DNA from: Microbulbifer sp. MI-G
GTDB taxonomy: Bacteria > Pseudomonadota > Gammaproteobacteria > Pseudomonadales > Cellvibrionaceae
Direction of reading: 5' to 3'
Assembly: GCF_030440425.1 (NCBI RefSeq)
Contig: NZ_CP098023.1
Location: forward strand, 62,001-126,000
DNA: 64,000 bases
The position numbers were made by a program, and so were the translations under genes. This document shows positions 10,135 through 19,582 of this stretch, piece by piece. The notes under the pieces are model-generated. The model was not told where the DNA came from, did not search any database, and saw only the letters and a program-made list of their open reading frames with translations. Every line of letters begins with the position of its first letter. The first letter of the stretch is position 1.

Positions 10135-10578
10135 GTGATTAGGAAGGCAGAATTCAAAGAGCTGGATCGGCTGGAACAGCTGTGGTTGCACGCTGCGGTC
10201 AGCTCACACCCCTCCCTGCCCCGAGCCTTCTGGCTAAATAGGGTACGCCAGTTTCGCCGTGAGTGCCGACGCGCCGGTCTGTGCCTGGTGTTTACCGGCC
10301 GTCACCCGGCGGTCGCCGAAGCCTTTATCACTGTTCTGGATCAAGACCGGCTTGCCCACCTGTGTGTCAGCCCCCTGTTTGCCGGTTGCGGTATCGGTGC
10401 AAGCCTGGTAGCTGCCGCCGGGCAGGGGAAAACCCAACTGCAGACCCGGGTGCTGAGGGAGAACTTGCGCACACGTTATTTCCTGCAGAGGTATGGCTTT
10501 GTGGAAACCGGGCGCTGCTACTGTGCGGAATACGGACAGTCGCTGATTCTGATGCGCTGCAGCACACTGCGGGGATAG
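10135..10578 (+). CDS. GNAT family N-acetyltransferase
   Basis: Small (147-residue) acetyl-CoA-dependent acetyltransferase fold. It starts with IRKAEFKELDRLEQLW, typical of GNAT beta1-alpha1. The region LAHLCVSPLFAGCGIGASLV corresponds to the acetyl-CoA-binding motif A (V-x-P-x-x-x-G-x-G-x-G/A), followed by LRENLRTRYFLQRYGFVETG, the usual YxxxGF element. GTG start with GGGAG upstream. Substrate unknown. It stands alone between a TonB receptor and a CysH-like gene. Confidence 0.8.
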   Translation: MIRKAEFKELDRLEQLWLHAAVSSHPSLPRAFWLNRVRQFRRECRRAGLCLVFTGRHPAVAEAFITVLDQDRLAHLCVSPLFAGCGIGASLVAAAGQGKTQLQTRVLRENLRTRYFLQRYGFVETGRCYCAEYGQSLILMRCSTLRG

Positions 10579-10717
10579 TGGGGCAGGACATGCCCGTTGC
10601 GCGGCGGTGAATTGCTTATAACTGAAAATTATTACTTCAATTCTTTTTATTGTTTCTATATAGATAAGGAACTGGGTAGCATGCCTTCCATCCTAGTTTT
10701 TCTGTGCACTGATTTTT

Positions 10718-11398
10718 ATGGGACGTAACGCTTCCGCCAATTCCCTGCATGTGGCTTCTGACCCATTCTTCCATCACGGCGCCGATTTGGACGCATTGAA
10801 TCGCGATTTCGTCGGAGAGAAGCCCAGCGAGATCATGCGATTTACCATGGAGCGTGCGCAAAACCCGGTGGTGTTTACCAATTTTCGCCCGCTGGCGGTG
10901 GCTTTTTTACACCTGGTGACCAGAGAAAAACCGGATATTCCGGTGATCTGGGTAGACCATGGCTATAACACGCCGGAGACCTACCGCCATATAGAATCTG
11001 TAGTAAGCAAGTTTAATCTGAATCTGCGCACCTATGCCCCGAAGATGTCAGCGGCCCATTACCATGCCGTGTATGGCGGTATCCCCCCGCTGGACACTCC
11101 CGAGCACGACTTTTTTTCCCGCACGGTAAAACTGGAGCCATTCAATCGTGCCATGGGGGAATTGAAACCGGATGTCTGGTTGAACGGTATCCGCCACGAC
11201 CAGAACGCACATCGCAAAAACCTGGACATTTTCACCCTGGGCAATCACGGCACCATCCGCGTGGCGCCGATGTTCCATTTGAGGGAAGTGGATGTGGAAG
11301 GCTATGTCTACGACAATAAGCTGCCGGATAACGATGTGTACTTTGACCCCACCAAGGGGGAAGAGCACCGGGAATGTGGATTGCTGCTGGAAAAGTAA
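10718..11398 (+). CDS. PAPS reductase family (CysH-like) protein, divergent
   Basis: 226 residues aligning along its length with 3'-phosphoadenylyl-sulfate reductases: LHLVTREKPDIPVIWVDHGY, TPETYRHIE, EPFNRAMGELKPDVWLNG and the C-terminal ECGL motif that carries the redox Cys. Two features are odd. The nucleotide-binding loop, usually LSSSFG, reads VFTNFRP, and the arginine loop reads IRHDQNAHR rather than LRREQSGSR. The family fold is therefore clear, but PAPS reduction is uncertain; a related adenylyl-transfer role is possible. No other cys gene is nearby. The ribosome-binding site is weak, so the start is provisional. Confidence 0.7.
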   Translation: MGRNASANSLHVASDPFFHHGADLDALNRDFVGEKPSEIMRFTMERAQNPVVFTNFRPLAVAFLHLVTREKPDIPVIWVDHGYNTPETYRHIESVVSKFNLNLRTYAPKMSAAHYHAVYGGIPPLDTPEHDFFSRTVKLEPFNRAMGELKPDVWLNGIRHDQNAHRKNLDIFTLGNHGTIRVAPMFHLREVDVEGYVYDNKLPDNDVYFDPTKGEEHRECGLLLEK

Positions 11399-12609
11399 CG
11401 GTGCTCCAGCCCAACGGGGTCTAAACGCCTCGCGTGTGTGCAGCTATTTCCTGTGAGGCCTCGGTTGATCCACTTCGCTGTTATCTGTCAATTCTATCGG
11501 TCAGTGTGTGGCACTGCGGCTATTGTAAAGGCGCGCACCGATTTGCTGTCGACAGCGGGGTTTGTGCCGCAATGAACATCCCCCAGGTAGACATCTAACC
11601 ATGCCGTAGTGGGCTTCCGGTTTTTTTACCTGGTGGAACCCCTTTTTGCCCGGGTAACCCGTTTAAGGAATAAGGTTTTTGGGCGGTTGAGAATAATCGC
11701 AGGCCTATTGAGACTTTCCCCTTTCAAATCCTTCTGCCCTGCTAAATCTGACCATAGTGTGTGTCTCACAAAGTTTGGCATTATACCAGTAAGAGAATTT
11801 TACGGGCTGCGGCCATTAATCAGGAAATACATCTGGTGGGCAGGGCTGGCACGAAGATAACGATTGGTGCCAAGCCTTAGTACAGTGTGTTGCCACGGGA
11901 CCTGTTTTAGTAAAGTGTGTGTAATTTGTTGCGCTTTTTCAGGCCGGAAACTTTTGAAAAACTCGACCGGTTTGCGCGTGCTTAGGTGGCTAACCGTTGT
12001 TGACTTGATTGGAATTCAGCGTATTCCCGGGAGAGCATCCGAAACTTTTTGAGGTCTTCTGCCAGCATCTTCCCCTATTCGAGATTCCCACTTGCTGCTA
12101 CCCGGAGCTGCTTGCGGGGCATTTTAAAGCAATTTCATGGATGTACTTTACCGACAATCACAACCCAATATAATTGAGAAAATACCCCTGTCATCAGGAT
12201 CACTCAAGCCAGTTTTAACTTCGGTGATACTAGGGTGAGCGCATTCGAAAACACCTGAGCAATCGTAGCGAAGGGCTATCGACGTTTGCCAAGACTTTGA
12301 AAGCTCCTTACGCGGGAATTGTGGAGATCAGTGTAGTTATCGACTTTGTCGCCGGTCCGGCTGTGGTTTCACACAGAGCATGACGACTGCTTTTTTGAAG
12401 AACAGAAAAACTGCTGCAATGGTTATCCTGCGCGCAATAAGGCGGCTATTTGGGATGACAGCTTTGCGCCTATCTGGCCCGACAATGAATTTTGTGTCAA
12501 TACTCTGAAGAGTATGCATTTTCTGCAGTGCCCGTCGCGTTTGTTACAGGGTGGGCTATCCTGTTGTTAACTATCAATTCTATCAAGCACGGCAGCACTG
12601 GAATCCCTT
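11399..12609. other. Gene-poor region of about 1.2 kb
   Basis: Several short frames (for example 11609-11860 and 12346-12570) lack recognisable domains or convincing ribosome-binding sites. I see no RNA gene, repeat array or insertion sequence. Probably decayed or regulatory sequence. Confidence 0.4.
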
Positions 12610-12843
12610 TTGAGGAATCTGTTCGATCGCTTTAGCCGATCTAGAAAAGCACGATATACAACCGGAGTGGTTGGTCTGGTTATCGCTGTGCCGTTCCTGC
12701 TTTGGGGGATCTTCGGTGCTATGGGCGTTGTTCCGTCACTACAAGCGGTTTTTGGGATATCGGGGCTGCGCATTCCTGCGGCAATCACGATTTTCGGTTT
12801 ATTGATCGCCGCCGTTGGCTTCTGGGACTATGGTGACAATTAA
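12610..12843 (+). CDS. Small membrane protein, unknown
   Basis: 77 residues with a basic N terminus (RNLFDRFSRSRKARY) followed by two hydrophobic segments (about 18-40 and 53-72), so a two-helix inner-membrane protein with Arg/Lys inside. TTG start preceded closely by CTTTTGAGG context. First of three consecutive tiny membrane-protein genes on the same strand, with a 12-base gap to the next. No family recognised. The minus-strand frame over the same bases shows no such protein-like pattern. Confidence 0.5.
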   Translation: MRNLFDRFSRSRKARYTTGVVGLVIAVPFLLWGIFGAMGVVPSLQAVFGISGLRIPAAITIFGLLIAAVGFWDYGDN

Positions 12844-12855
12844 CTGGAGATTCCT

Positions 12856-13035
12856 GTGTTTAAGCTTTCGGATGTTTTTATTCTGTTGGCGGTCGCCATA
12901 TCCTTTGCCCTGTCCGGGTATCTCTGGTTTAGTGGATACAGGGAACAGGGGGTTTTCACCGCGCTTTGGGTGCCGAGCATTCTGGCTTTTGGCATCTATT
13001 TTAAAGTATCGGCTTTAATTGCGCGCAGGGATTGA
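12856..13035 (+). CDS. Small membrane protein, unknown (59 aa)
   Basis: 59-residue frame with GTG start and a CTGGAG ribosome-binding site 7 bases upstream. The sequence begins VFKLSDVFILLAVAISFALS and ends ALIARRD, with two hydrophobic stretches around 6-22 and 34-52. It overlaps the next gene by a few bases, so it sits in a coupled three-gene set. Function unknown; it is easily missed because of its length. Confidence 0.55.
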   Translation: MFKLSDVFILLAVAISFALSGYLWFSGYREQGVFTALWVPSILAFGIYFKVSALIARRD

Positions 13036-13214
13036 CAGTGTCTGATTTATTCATTCTTGTGATCGCGGCTTGTGTATTTATTTGTATGTTGATCGGTATC
13101 GTGTTGACGGTATACGAATTACACAAGGCTGGTTCGGAACCCGTTCGTCCTGGGGTCAATAGTGGGATGAATGCGGACAACCCAAAAGAAAAGGCGCAAG
13201 ATCCACGCAGCTAG
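13032..13214 (+). CDS. Small membrane protein, unknown (up to 60 aa)
   Basis: Starts at TTG 13032 (overlapping the previous stop) or GTG 13038. One strong transmembrane helix (SDLFILVIAACVFICMLIGI) is followed by a hydrophilic, Pro/Asn-rich tail, so a single-pass protein. Third member of the small cluster and followed by a hairpin. Unknown function. Confidence 0.5.
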   Translation: MTVSDLFILVIAACVFICMLIGIVLTVYELHKAGSEPVRPGVNSGMNADNPKEKAQDPRS

Positions 13215-13222
13215 CGCCTTTG
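13190..13222 (+). terminator. Hairpin at the end of the small membrane-protein cluster
   Basis: Inverted repeat AAAGGCGC / GCGCCTTT with a 16-base loop that contains the last stop codon. The T run is short, so this is a weak terminator candidate. Confidence 0.4.
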
Positions 13223-13326
13223 ATTGTGCTCAAAGGTCGTGGAATTCCCTCGCACACACGGGAAGTGTAGCAGTAAAGCAGGGAGGCACTGCGCCTCCCT
13301 TCCCGGGAAAAGCCCGCTACCGCTGA

Positions 13327-15942
13327 TCAAAAGGTGTAAGTCATTTTTCCATAGATAAAACGGCCGCGCGGATCGTGCTGGGACTGCACATAACCATACA
13401 GATCGGCATCGCCGTCACCGATCGCAAAGGGAGGCGCTTCGTCGAAAACATTATCCGCGCCCAGGCTTAGAATCATATTTGCAAAACCGGTATATCGCGC
13501 TTGCAGGTTCATGGTCAGGAATGAGTCCACCGTGCGGGAAGTATTGGTGTCATAATCAAGTGTGCCGTCAAAGTCAATATCCGGCGTATCCTCGAATTCG
13601 CCGATATAACTCAGGCCTGCGCTGAATCCAAAACGGTCAAAGGTCCAGTCGCCTGTCGCATTCCAACGATGTTGGGGATATTCGTATTCTCCGGCCAAAT
13701 CTCTTGTCAGGAACGCGTCGCCATCTGCGTTCAATTCTACGCGTTCGAATTCCATCAAGTAGGAATAATCAAACCGCAACCCGAGATTGCCACCGGCCAG
13801 GGCCAAACCGCTGTAAACGAAACTGAGGTCGACACCAGATACTTGCTGTTCGCCGATATTGGTAAAGCCACTGCGAATGGATTGCAATGCCCCCAGAGAT
13901 TCTCCCTGTCGCGGTGTGCCCCTTTGACAGATGGTGCTACTCTGGTCATTACAATGCCTGCGGTAAAGGAACCCGAAAGGCGCCTCGTCAATCTTGCCTT
14001 CTTGGGTGATCTTCCAGTAGTCCAGGGACAATTGAAATCCTTCGATGGGCTCGAAAACAGCGCCGATATTGAAGGATTCGGATTCTTCGGCGTCCAGGTC
14101 GGGGTTACCGGAATAAATGATGGTGTAGTCGGTTTGACTGCAGTATGCCTCATTGACCTCGCAGCCGAAGGTATCTTTGAAGAACAGGGATTCCTGTGAG
14201 TCACCAAGACCAATTTGTGCCAGAGAGGGGGCACGGAATCCGGTACCCCAGGAGGCGCGCAGAGACAACTGGTCACTGGCGGTCCACAACAGATTGGCCA
14301 TGGGATTAGTCGTGCTGCCAAAGTCGCTGTAATCGTCGTAACGGCCGGCCAGGGTCAGGTCGAGATTGGCGGGTAGGGGAATGGCGATTTCCACAAAGGC
14401 GGAAGTGATATCCCGGCTGGCTTTGGCGGAAACGGACTCGGTGCCAAAAATCAGACCGCGCTGGAACTGGTCATCGGGGATATCGGCGGCTTTTTCCTCG
14501 CGGTATTCGAGCCCCGCTGCCATTGCGACCATTCCGCTGGGAGTATTGAACAGGTCGCCGTTGATAGTGAGGTCGTAACTGGTGAGTTCGGATTTGCCCT
14601 GACGCACCAGACTGGTGGTAATGGCATCAATCACAGCGTCCGGATTCTGCACACCACCGAAGGGGTTGTAGCGCCCCGCATTGATTTCCTCCTGCAGCAG
14701 GTCCGTGCGAACCCAGCCCTGGGAGCGGTCTCCGGTCTGAGTGGATTCGCTGCGGGAACGCTGTACAGAGGTCTCCCAGTCCCAATCGGCAATACTGCCG
14801 CGCAATCCGAACACGCCGCGCAGATTATCAGTCTCTATGTTCCACTGCCGTGCGCCTGCATCCACGGTGCGATAGCGGAAGATATCCACACGTTCACCGA
14901 AGGGGTTGTTGGGATGATCTGCCTCCACGTAGAGTTCGGCATCTCCATCCAGCGGGGTGGGGGCGCCCTGGGCCACAGAAGTATTGTGCTGCACGGCAAT
15001 TTCGCTGAAAAATTCAATATTCTCGGTCAGATCCGTATGGCCGAGCATCAGTAGACCGGTGCGCTCCGCCTCCGGGGTGATCAGGGTCCAGGGGCCGTAA
15101 TCGTAGAGGCAGACCTCCCCGGTATCACGCTCTTCGGGACAGTTCGGGTCGGGGACTGTTATTCCGTTGGGAAGTGTGAAGCTGCCTGGGTAGCCCCGCG
15201 ACGAGCGGAAGTCTTCTCCACCCCGTCCGGACTGATTGGCGGTGCCCAGACCGCTGCGTTCGGAACTGGCCAGGCGACTGTTTTTATGGTGGTCAAGTAT
15301 CACTGTGAGGTTGGAGCCTTCGCCATTGATGCCCCAGACTGCGGAAAGGGACTGTTCGTCATAACCATCGGCACCGCCGTAATCCATGGAGATCTCCGCG
15401 CCTTCGAAATCCTTGCGCAGCACCAGGTTGACCACACCGGCCACGGCATCGGATCCATAAATAGCGGAGGCGCCGTCCTTCAGGACTTCTACCCGCTCAA
15501 CAGCGGCCAGGGGAATACTGTTGATATCGACAAAGTTGGTGGTGATGCCCTCGGCAAAAGCGCTGATGGCCACACGCCGGCCATTCACCAGCACCAGGGT
15601 GGCATCCGCGCCCATACCGCGCAGGCTCACAGCAGCAGCGCCGTTGGCGGTGGAGTCCTGGTTATTGCCGCGAGTGGAAAAGGTGCCATTACCAGCGGCC
15701 GGGTTCTTTTCGAACAATTGTTGCAGATTGGTGTAACCGGATGTTTCGATGGTCTCGCGATCCAGAACCTGGACTGGTGTGGCATTCTCAAATTCGGTAT
15801 TGCGACTGATGCGCGATCCCACAACAGTGATCTCTTCGATGGCGCCTTCCTCGGCGGCGATGAGTGTTTGTGGTGTTGTTGCTGCGGCAGCGGCCAGGAT
15901 GGCGCTGGCCAGTAACGTGCGGCGGGGAGTGAAATTTTCCAT
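13327..15942 (-). CDS. TonB-dependent receptor, large
   Basis: Outer-membrane receptor of 871 residues from the ATG at 15942, which follows AAGGAAGAG at normal spacing and opens a clear signal peptide (MENFTPRRTLLASAILAAAA). The longer open frame to 16089 is unlikely. The TonB box region is EEITVVGSR; the plug contains TRGNNQDST, AVSLRGMGADATLVLVNGRR and VERVEVLKDGASAIYGSDAV; the barrel ends GRFIYGKMTYTF. It belongs to the large receptor group common in marine gammaproteobacteria for oligomer or peptide uptake; the ligand cannot be read from the sequence. It lies downstream of znuCB on the same strand, but a 315-base gap separates them. Confidence 0.9.
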   Translation of the reverse strand: MENFTPRRTLLASAILAAAAATTPQTLIAAEEGAIEEITVVGSRISRNTEFENATPVQVLDRETIETSGYTNLQQLFEKNPAAGNGTFSTRGNNQDSTANGAAAVSLRGMGADATLVLVNGRRVAISAFAEGITTNFVDINSIPLAAVERVEVLKDGASAIYGSDAVAGVVNLVLRKDFEGAEISMDYGGADGYDEQSLSAVWGINGEGSNLTVILDHHKNSRLASSERSGLGTANQSGRGGEDFRSSRGYPGSFTLPNGITVPDPNCPEERDTGEVCLYDYGPWTLITPEAERTGLLMLGHTDLTENIEFFSEIAVQHNTSVAQGAPTPLDGDAELYVEADHPNNPFGERVDIFRYRTVDAGARQWNIETDNLRGVFGLRGSIADWDWETSVQRSRSESTQTGDRSQGWVRTDLLQEEINAGRYNPFGGVQNPDAVIDAITTSLVRQGKSELTSYDLTINGDLFNTPSGMVAMAAGLEYREEKAADIPDDQFQRGLIFGTESVSAKASRDITSAFVEIAIPLPANLDLTLAGRYDDYSDFGSTTNPMANLLWTASDQLSLRASWGTGFRAPSLAQIGLGDSQESLFFKDTFGCEVNEAYCSQTDYTIIYSGNPDLDAEESESFNIGAVFEPIEGFQLSLDYWKITQEGKIDEAPFGFLYRRHCNDQSSTICQRGTPRQGESLGALQSIRSGFTNIGEQQVSGVDLSFVYSGLALAGGNLGLRFDYSYLMEFERVELNADGDAFLTRDLAGEYEYPQHRWNATGDWTFDRFGFSAGLSYIGEFEDTPDIDFDGTLDYDTNTSRTVDSFLTMNLQARYTGFANMILSLGADNVFDEAPPFAIGDGDADLYGYVQSQHDPRGRFIYGKMTYTF

Positions 15943-16257
15943 GATTCTTGCTCTTCCTTTTGTCGTCATTATCCGTGACTGGCCCAAATTGGCTGGTCGT
16001 CGCGCAACACTAGCAACGGCGGAATATTGAAACAATTGGCTGTTGGCCGGGCAGAGGTTTATTGAAGAAATGGGTGATATAGATCCCATTATTCAGAAAA
16101 CCAAAGCGCCAAACTGCAACGGTAGCGGTTTATCCTAAGCACTTGAAGTGTGGGGAATGCCAGGCGGGTTTGCGCAGTTTCTTTCTAAGGTGGCAACCAA
16201 ATACACCGTCCAGGTCTTGTTGGCTTGCCGGTGCATTGCTCAAAAGGCATCCAGTGG

Positions 16258-17067
16258 CTATCTGGTTCCGGTTGGCCACAACTGACAGATAAGGAAGAGT
16301 AGCGAGGCTGCCAGTACGATGGCGGGGCCTGCAGGGGTATTCCACAGAATCGAGGCCAGCAGGCCGAGCACGACGGCAAAGCATCCGATCAGCGATGCCA
16401 TCATGGCCATGAACTCCGGTGTACGGGAGAGCTTATGCGCAGCCGCTGCGGGAATGATCAACAGCGCGGTGATCAGCAATACACCCACGACTTTCATGGC
16501 GATGGCAATCAGCAGTGCCAGCATCAGCATCAGTGCCAGGCGTACACGCTCTACGGGTATTCCCTCAACGGAAGCGAGTTCCTCGTGCAGAGTGAAGGCC
16601 AGAAGTTTCTCCCAGAGAAAACAGAGCAGCAAAAGAATCCCCACTGCAGTGGTAGACATCAGCAGCAGGTCCTGGCTATTGACTGCGAGCAGATCGCCGA
16701 GCAACAGGGAGAGTAAATCCGCTTTAATCCCGAACAGGCCTATGGTGACAATGCCGAGGGCGAGCATTGAGTGGGAAAGAATCCCAAGCAGGGTGTCCAC
16801 AGCGAGTTTCTGGCGACGCTGCAGGTATACGAGCAGTATTGCCAGCAGGCAACAGGTGCCGCCTATCGCCAGTATTGGAAGAATATGCAAAACATAACCC
16901 AGAGCCACGCCGAGCAGGGCGGTGTGCGCCAGGGTATCGCCAAAGTAGGCCATGCGTCGCCAAACGGCAAAACACCCCAAAGGACCGCTCACCAAAGCGA
17001 CCAGCAGGCCGGCGCCCAGGGCGTACCAGAGGAATTGACTGTGCAGTAATTCGCCAGGCTCAATCAC
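16258..17067 (-). CDS. znuB: Zinc ABC transporter permease
   Basis: Inner-membrane permease of the high-affinity zinc importer, 269 residues. It has hydrophobic helices throughout and the family blocks YALGAGLLVALVSGPLGCFA, WRRMAYFGDTLAHTALLGVA and LLIIPAAAAHKLSRTPE. It follows znuC on the same strand with a 6-base gap, so the two are co-transcribed (znuC then znuB). Works with ZnuC and ZnuA. Confidence 0.95.
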   Translation of the reverse strand: MIEPGELLHSQFLWYALGAGLLVALVSGPLGCFAVWRRMAYFGDTLAHTALLGVALGYVLHILPILAIGGTCCLLAILLVYLQRRQKLAVDTLLGILSHSMLALGIVTIGLFGIKADLLSLLLGDLLAVNSQDLLLMSTTAVGILLLLCFLWEKLLAFTLHEELASVEGIPVERVRLALMLMLALLIAIAMKVVGVLLITALLIIPAAAAHKLSRTPEFMAMMASLIGCFAVVLGLLASILWNTPAGPAIVLAASLLFLICQLWPTGTR

Positions 17068-17073
17068 TGATGT

Positions 17074-17904
17074 TCACTCTTCGTCTCTGCTCGCAGCGGT
17101 TGGACCGGAGTGCTTGCGCGGGCAATCGGTCGCCTTCGCGATATCGCCACTGAGGTTATGGTGGTGGTTATGCTGATGGGTGTAAGGGGCCACCTTGTCG
17201 CCGAAGAGCTCCAGATAGGCCGGGTCCCGGCTGACCTGTTCCGGGAGACCCTGACAACAAATATGCTGATTGAGACACAGCACCCGGTCTGTAGCTGCCA
17301 TGACCAGGCGCAGATCGTGGGAAACCAGTAGAACGCCACAGCCGAGTTCGTCCCGGAGCGTGGCGATCAACTGGTATAATTCACCCTGCCCACCCACATC
17401 CACACCCTGGGTGGGTTCATCCAGTACCAGTAGGTGTGGTTTGCGGGATGCCGCGCGGGCCAGCAGGACTCTCTGCATCTCTCCGCCGGAGAGGTTGGAG
17501 AGGTTGGTGTTTTTTAGTTGCCCGGCCCCGACTCTGTCCAGTGCGGCCTGTGCCTGGGAGGGCTGCAAGCGCCGCTGGCCCAATAATAAAAAGCGTTCAA
17601 CAGACATGGGCATGGCGCTGTCAATATGCAGTCGCTGGGGCATATAGCCGATACGCAGCCCCGGTTTGCGCCAGATCATACCGCCGCTGGGCCGTGATAG
17701 GCCCAGCAGCAGTCGCAGCAGTGTGGTTTTGCCGGCACCGTTGGGACCGATAAGAGTGACAATGTCGCCCTGTAGCAACTCTACAGTAATGTCCTTTAGC
17801 AGTTGCCGACCGGCGAGCTGCAGAGAGACATTGTCGGCAGTAATGAGCGACTCGGAAGGGCTCAGGGTGAAATCTCCGGGGCTGGCGTGGGCAACAAGAG
17901 GCAT
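17074..17904 (-). CDS. znuC: Zinc ABC transporter ATP-binding protein
   Basis: Cytoplasmic ATPase of the zinc importer, 276 residues. Walker A is GPNGAGKTT (about residues 53-61), the signature LSGGEMQRVLLARA (about 138), Walker B LLVLDEPTQGVD and the H-loop LLVSHDLRLV. The C terminus carries a His-rich stretch (THQHNHHHN), typical of ZnuC and probably metal sensing. It is transcribed away from znuA, with the shared regulatory region between 17905 and 18014. The exact start is uncertain; ATG 17904 has an N-terminal extension of about 20 residues before the ABC domain. Confidence 0.95.
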   Translation of the reverse strand: MPLVAHASPGDFTLSPSESLITADNVSLQLAGRQLLKDITVELLQGDIVTLIGPNGAGKTTLLRLLLGLSRPSGGMIWRKPGLRIGYMPQRLHIDSAMPMSVERFLLLGQRRLQPSQAQAALDRVGAGQLKNTNLSNLSGGEMQRVLLARAASRKPHLLVLDEPTQGVDVGGQGELYQLIATLRDELGCGVLLVSHDLRLVMAATDRVLCLNQHICCQGLPEQVSRDPAYLELFGDKVAPYTHQHNHHHNLSGDIAKATDCPRKHSGPTAASRDEE

Positions 17905-17975
17905 GGGTGTTACGGCTTTGCTGCAAGTCCACTGGGTTGGGTACTGACCAATCGGGCTGGCGGCTTGAAGCCGGT

Positions 17976-17990
17976 TGTGATTATATCGCA
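17976..17990. promoter_or_regulatory. Candidate Zur operator between znuC and znuA
   Basis: TGTGATTATATCGCA is an imperfect 15-base palindrome in the divergent znuC/znuA promoter region, where Zur normally binds. It resembles, but does not fully match, the AT-rich Zur consensus. Confidence 0.35.
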
Positions 17991-18014
17991 GTTTTGCGTT
18001 GCCATCTGTCTTCC

Positions 18015-18905
18015 ATGTTTTCCTCTAAGCGTCTTTTCCCTTTATCCGTTTTGGCCCTGCTCGGTTTTTGCCTCCTGGCCTGCGCTGACCCGCCCCCCCC
18101 CACAGGGGGAGAGTTGGTAGTGAGCGTGCGTCCGCTGGCCCTGATCGCGCAGGAAATTACCAAGGACGACGTACCCCTTCGGATATTGATTGAGGGAAGG
18201 GATCCGCACCACTATGCACCCAGTATCCCCGAGCGGGCGGCACTGGAGCGGGCATTACTGGTCGTGTGGCTGGGCCCGCAGATGGAGGGTGTTCTGGCCA
18301 GGCAGATGGCCTCTCTGCCCGCTGAGCGGCAGTTACCGCTGTTGGCCAATAGTGCTTATGAGTATCAGGGTGCCAGCGATGCGGACATGCACCTGTGGCT
18401 GCGCCCGCGCAACGCGGCAATTGCGGCGGCGCAAATTGCTGAGCGCCTGGCACAGCTAAGGCCGCAAAGCGCCGAGTTGTACCGGGGTCGCGCGCGGGAT
18501 TTCTCCCGCTCCATGGCCAATCTGCAGAAAGTACTGGATCGCGCCCTATGGGGCTATCGCAATGTGCCTATTGTTGTGACCCACGACGCCTACGGGCATT
18601 TCTTTGGTTCTGCCGGGATAGAGACGCGCGCGCTAACCCGCGGTAGCGATAGCGGGTACGGTGCCAGAGCCATGCTTGATCTCTCTGGTGCAGGGGAGGG
18701 CTGTCTGTTTGGTGATGCTCCGGAAAATGCGCGCGACAGGCAGCTGGCTGAACATCTGGGTCTGCACTATGGGACCCTGGACCCGCTCGGCGCGCAGTTG
18801 GGTCCGGACGCCAGCTACCGGGATCTGATTGAATCCCTGCTGGCCCAGGCCCGCATGTGCCTGAGCCGGATTCCCGATGTGTCCGTCCGCGACTTCCGGA
18901 ATTGA
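18015..18905 (+). CDS. znuA: Zinc ABC transporter substrate-binding lipoprotein
   Basis: Periplasmic metal-binding component, 296 residues from ATG 18015. That start gives a lipoprotein signal with lipobox LLAC (FCLLACAD). The longer open frame begins at 17907 but would bury the signal. Metal-ligand His residues expected for cluster A-I proteins are visible: DPHHYAPS, DADMHLWL and VTHDAYGHFF. The acidic His-rich loop of enterobacterial ZnuA is absent and the protein is short, so it is a compact variant. Divergent from znuCB, and probably Zur-controlled. Confidence 0.88.
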   Translation: MFSSKRLFPLSVLALLGFCLLACADPPPPTGGELVVSVRPLALIAQEITKDDVPLRILIEGRDPHHYAPSIPERAALERALLVVWLGPQMEGVLARQMASLPAERQLPLLANSAYEYQGASDADMHLWLRPRNAAIAAAQIAERLAQLRPQSAELYRGRARDFSRSMANLQKVLDRALWGYRNVPIVVTHDAYGHFFGSAGIETRALTRGSDSGYGARAMLDLSGAGEGCLFGDAPENARDRQLAEHLGLHYGTLDPLGAQLGPDASYRDLIESLLAQARMCLSRIPDVSVRDFRN

Positions 18906-18993
18906 TTGCAACGGGATTGGTTTTGGAATTTTGATGGGAGAGGGCGCCCAGCGGAGTCGGCACTGGGCGCAGTGCTGTGTTGGAATGGCCCGC

Positions 18994-19299
18994 TCAGTCG
19001 GGGGAATTGGCACTGCGTTTCAATTGTTGTAATTTTTTTGCGCGGTCGGCATCCCTTCTGGCCTGCTGAAGCAGTTTTTCCAGTTGACGCATCTGGCGTT
19101 GGAACAGCCGTTTTTCCTGTGCCTGCCGGGCTTTCTTGAGCATCAACTCATGATTTGGTGCGGTGGTGTGTTTTGAGGGAAACTTCTCTGTGTCCGGATA
19201 CCCATCGCGGGCCTCCTCAGCTTCACCGGCCAAAACAGCGCCTGCCGAAGCTTGTATGCAGGTGATCATTAATAGAGCGGTGCCGATCACTCCTCTCAT
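18994..19299 (-). CDS. Small secreted coiled-coil protein, unknown
   Basis: 101 residues with a signal peptide (about 1-24, MRGVIGTALLMITCIQASAG). The mature part is charged, and from about residue 50 to the end it forms a continuous Lys/Arg/Gln/Leu-rich heptad pattern (LMLKKARQAQEKRLFQRQMR), so a periplasmic coiled coil is likely. AGGAAGG lies upstream of the ATG. Convergent with znuA and divergent from polA. No family assigned. Confidence 0.65.
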   Translation of the reverse strand: MRGVIGTALLMITCIQASAGAVLAGEAEEARDGYPDTEKFPSKHTTAPNHELMLKKARQAQEKRLFQRQMRQLEKLLQQARRDADRAKKLQQLKRSANSPD

Positions 19300-19582
19300 A
19301 GTTGGAATCCTTCCTTCATCATCTGTTGAGTCCTATTTTCTTGGGAATAAAAGTGTCTGTGCCGCCTGTTGGCAGCCAGAGTGCATTTGGTTCCCGGGGG
19401 GGCAGCGAGCGGTGAACGTCGCTATCGAGAAGACTAGCCCAGCATGTGGTTCTGGTGCGGTTGGTGCGCCAATAGTTGTTATGCGCAGGTTGAGCGGAAA
19501 ATCTGTGCGAAGGGCGTTATCCTATTGGCCAGCCCGCCTCCTGTGGGTACAAATAAAGCCCAACAACAGAACGCCTTGACTT

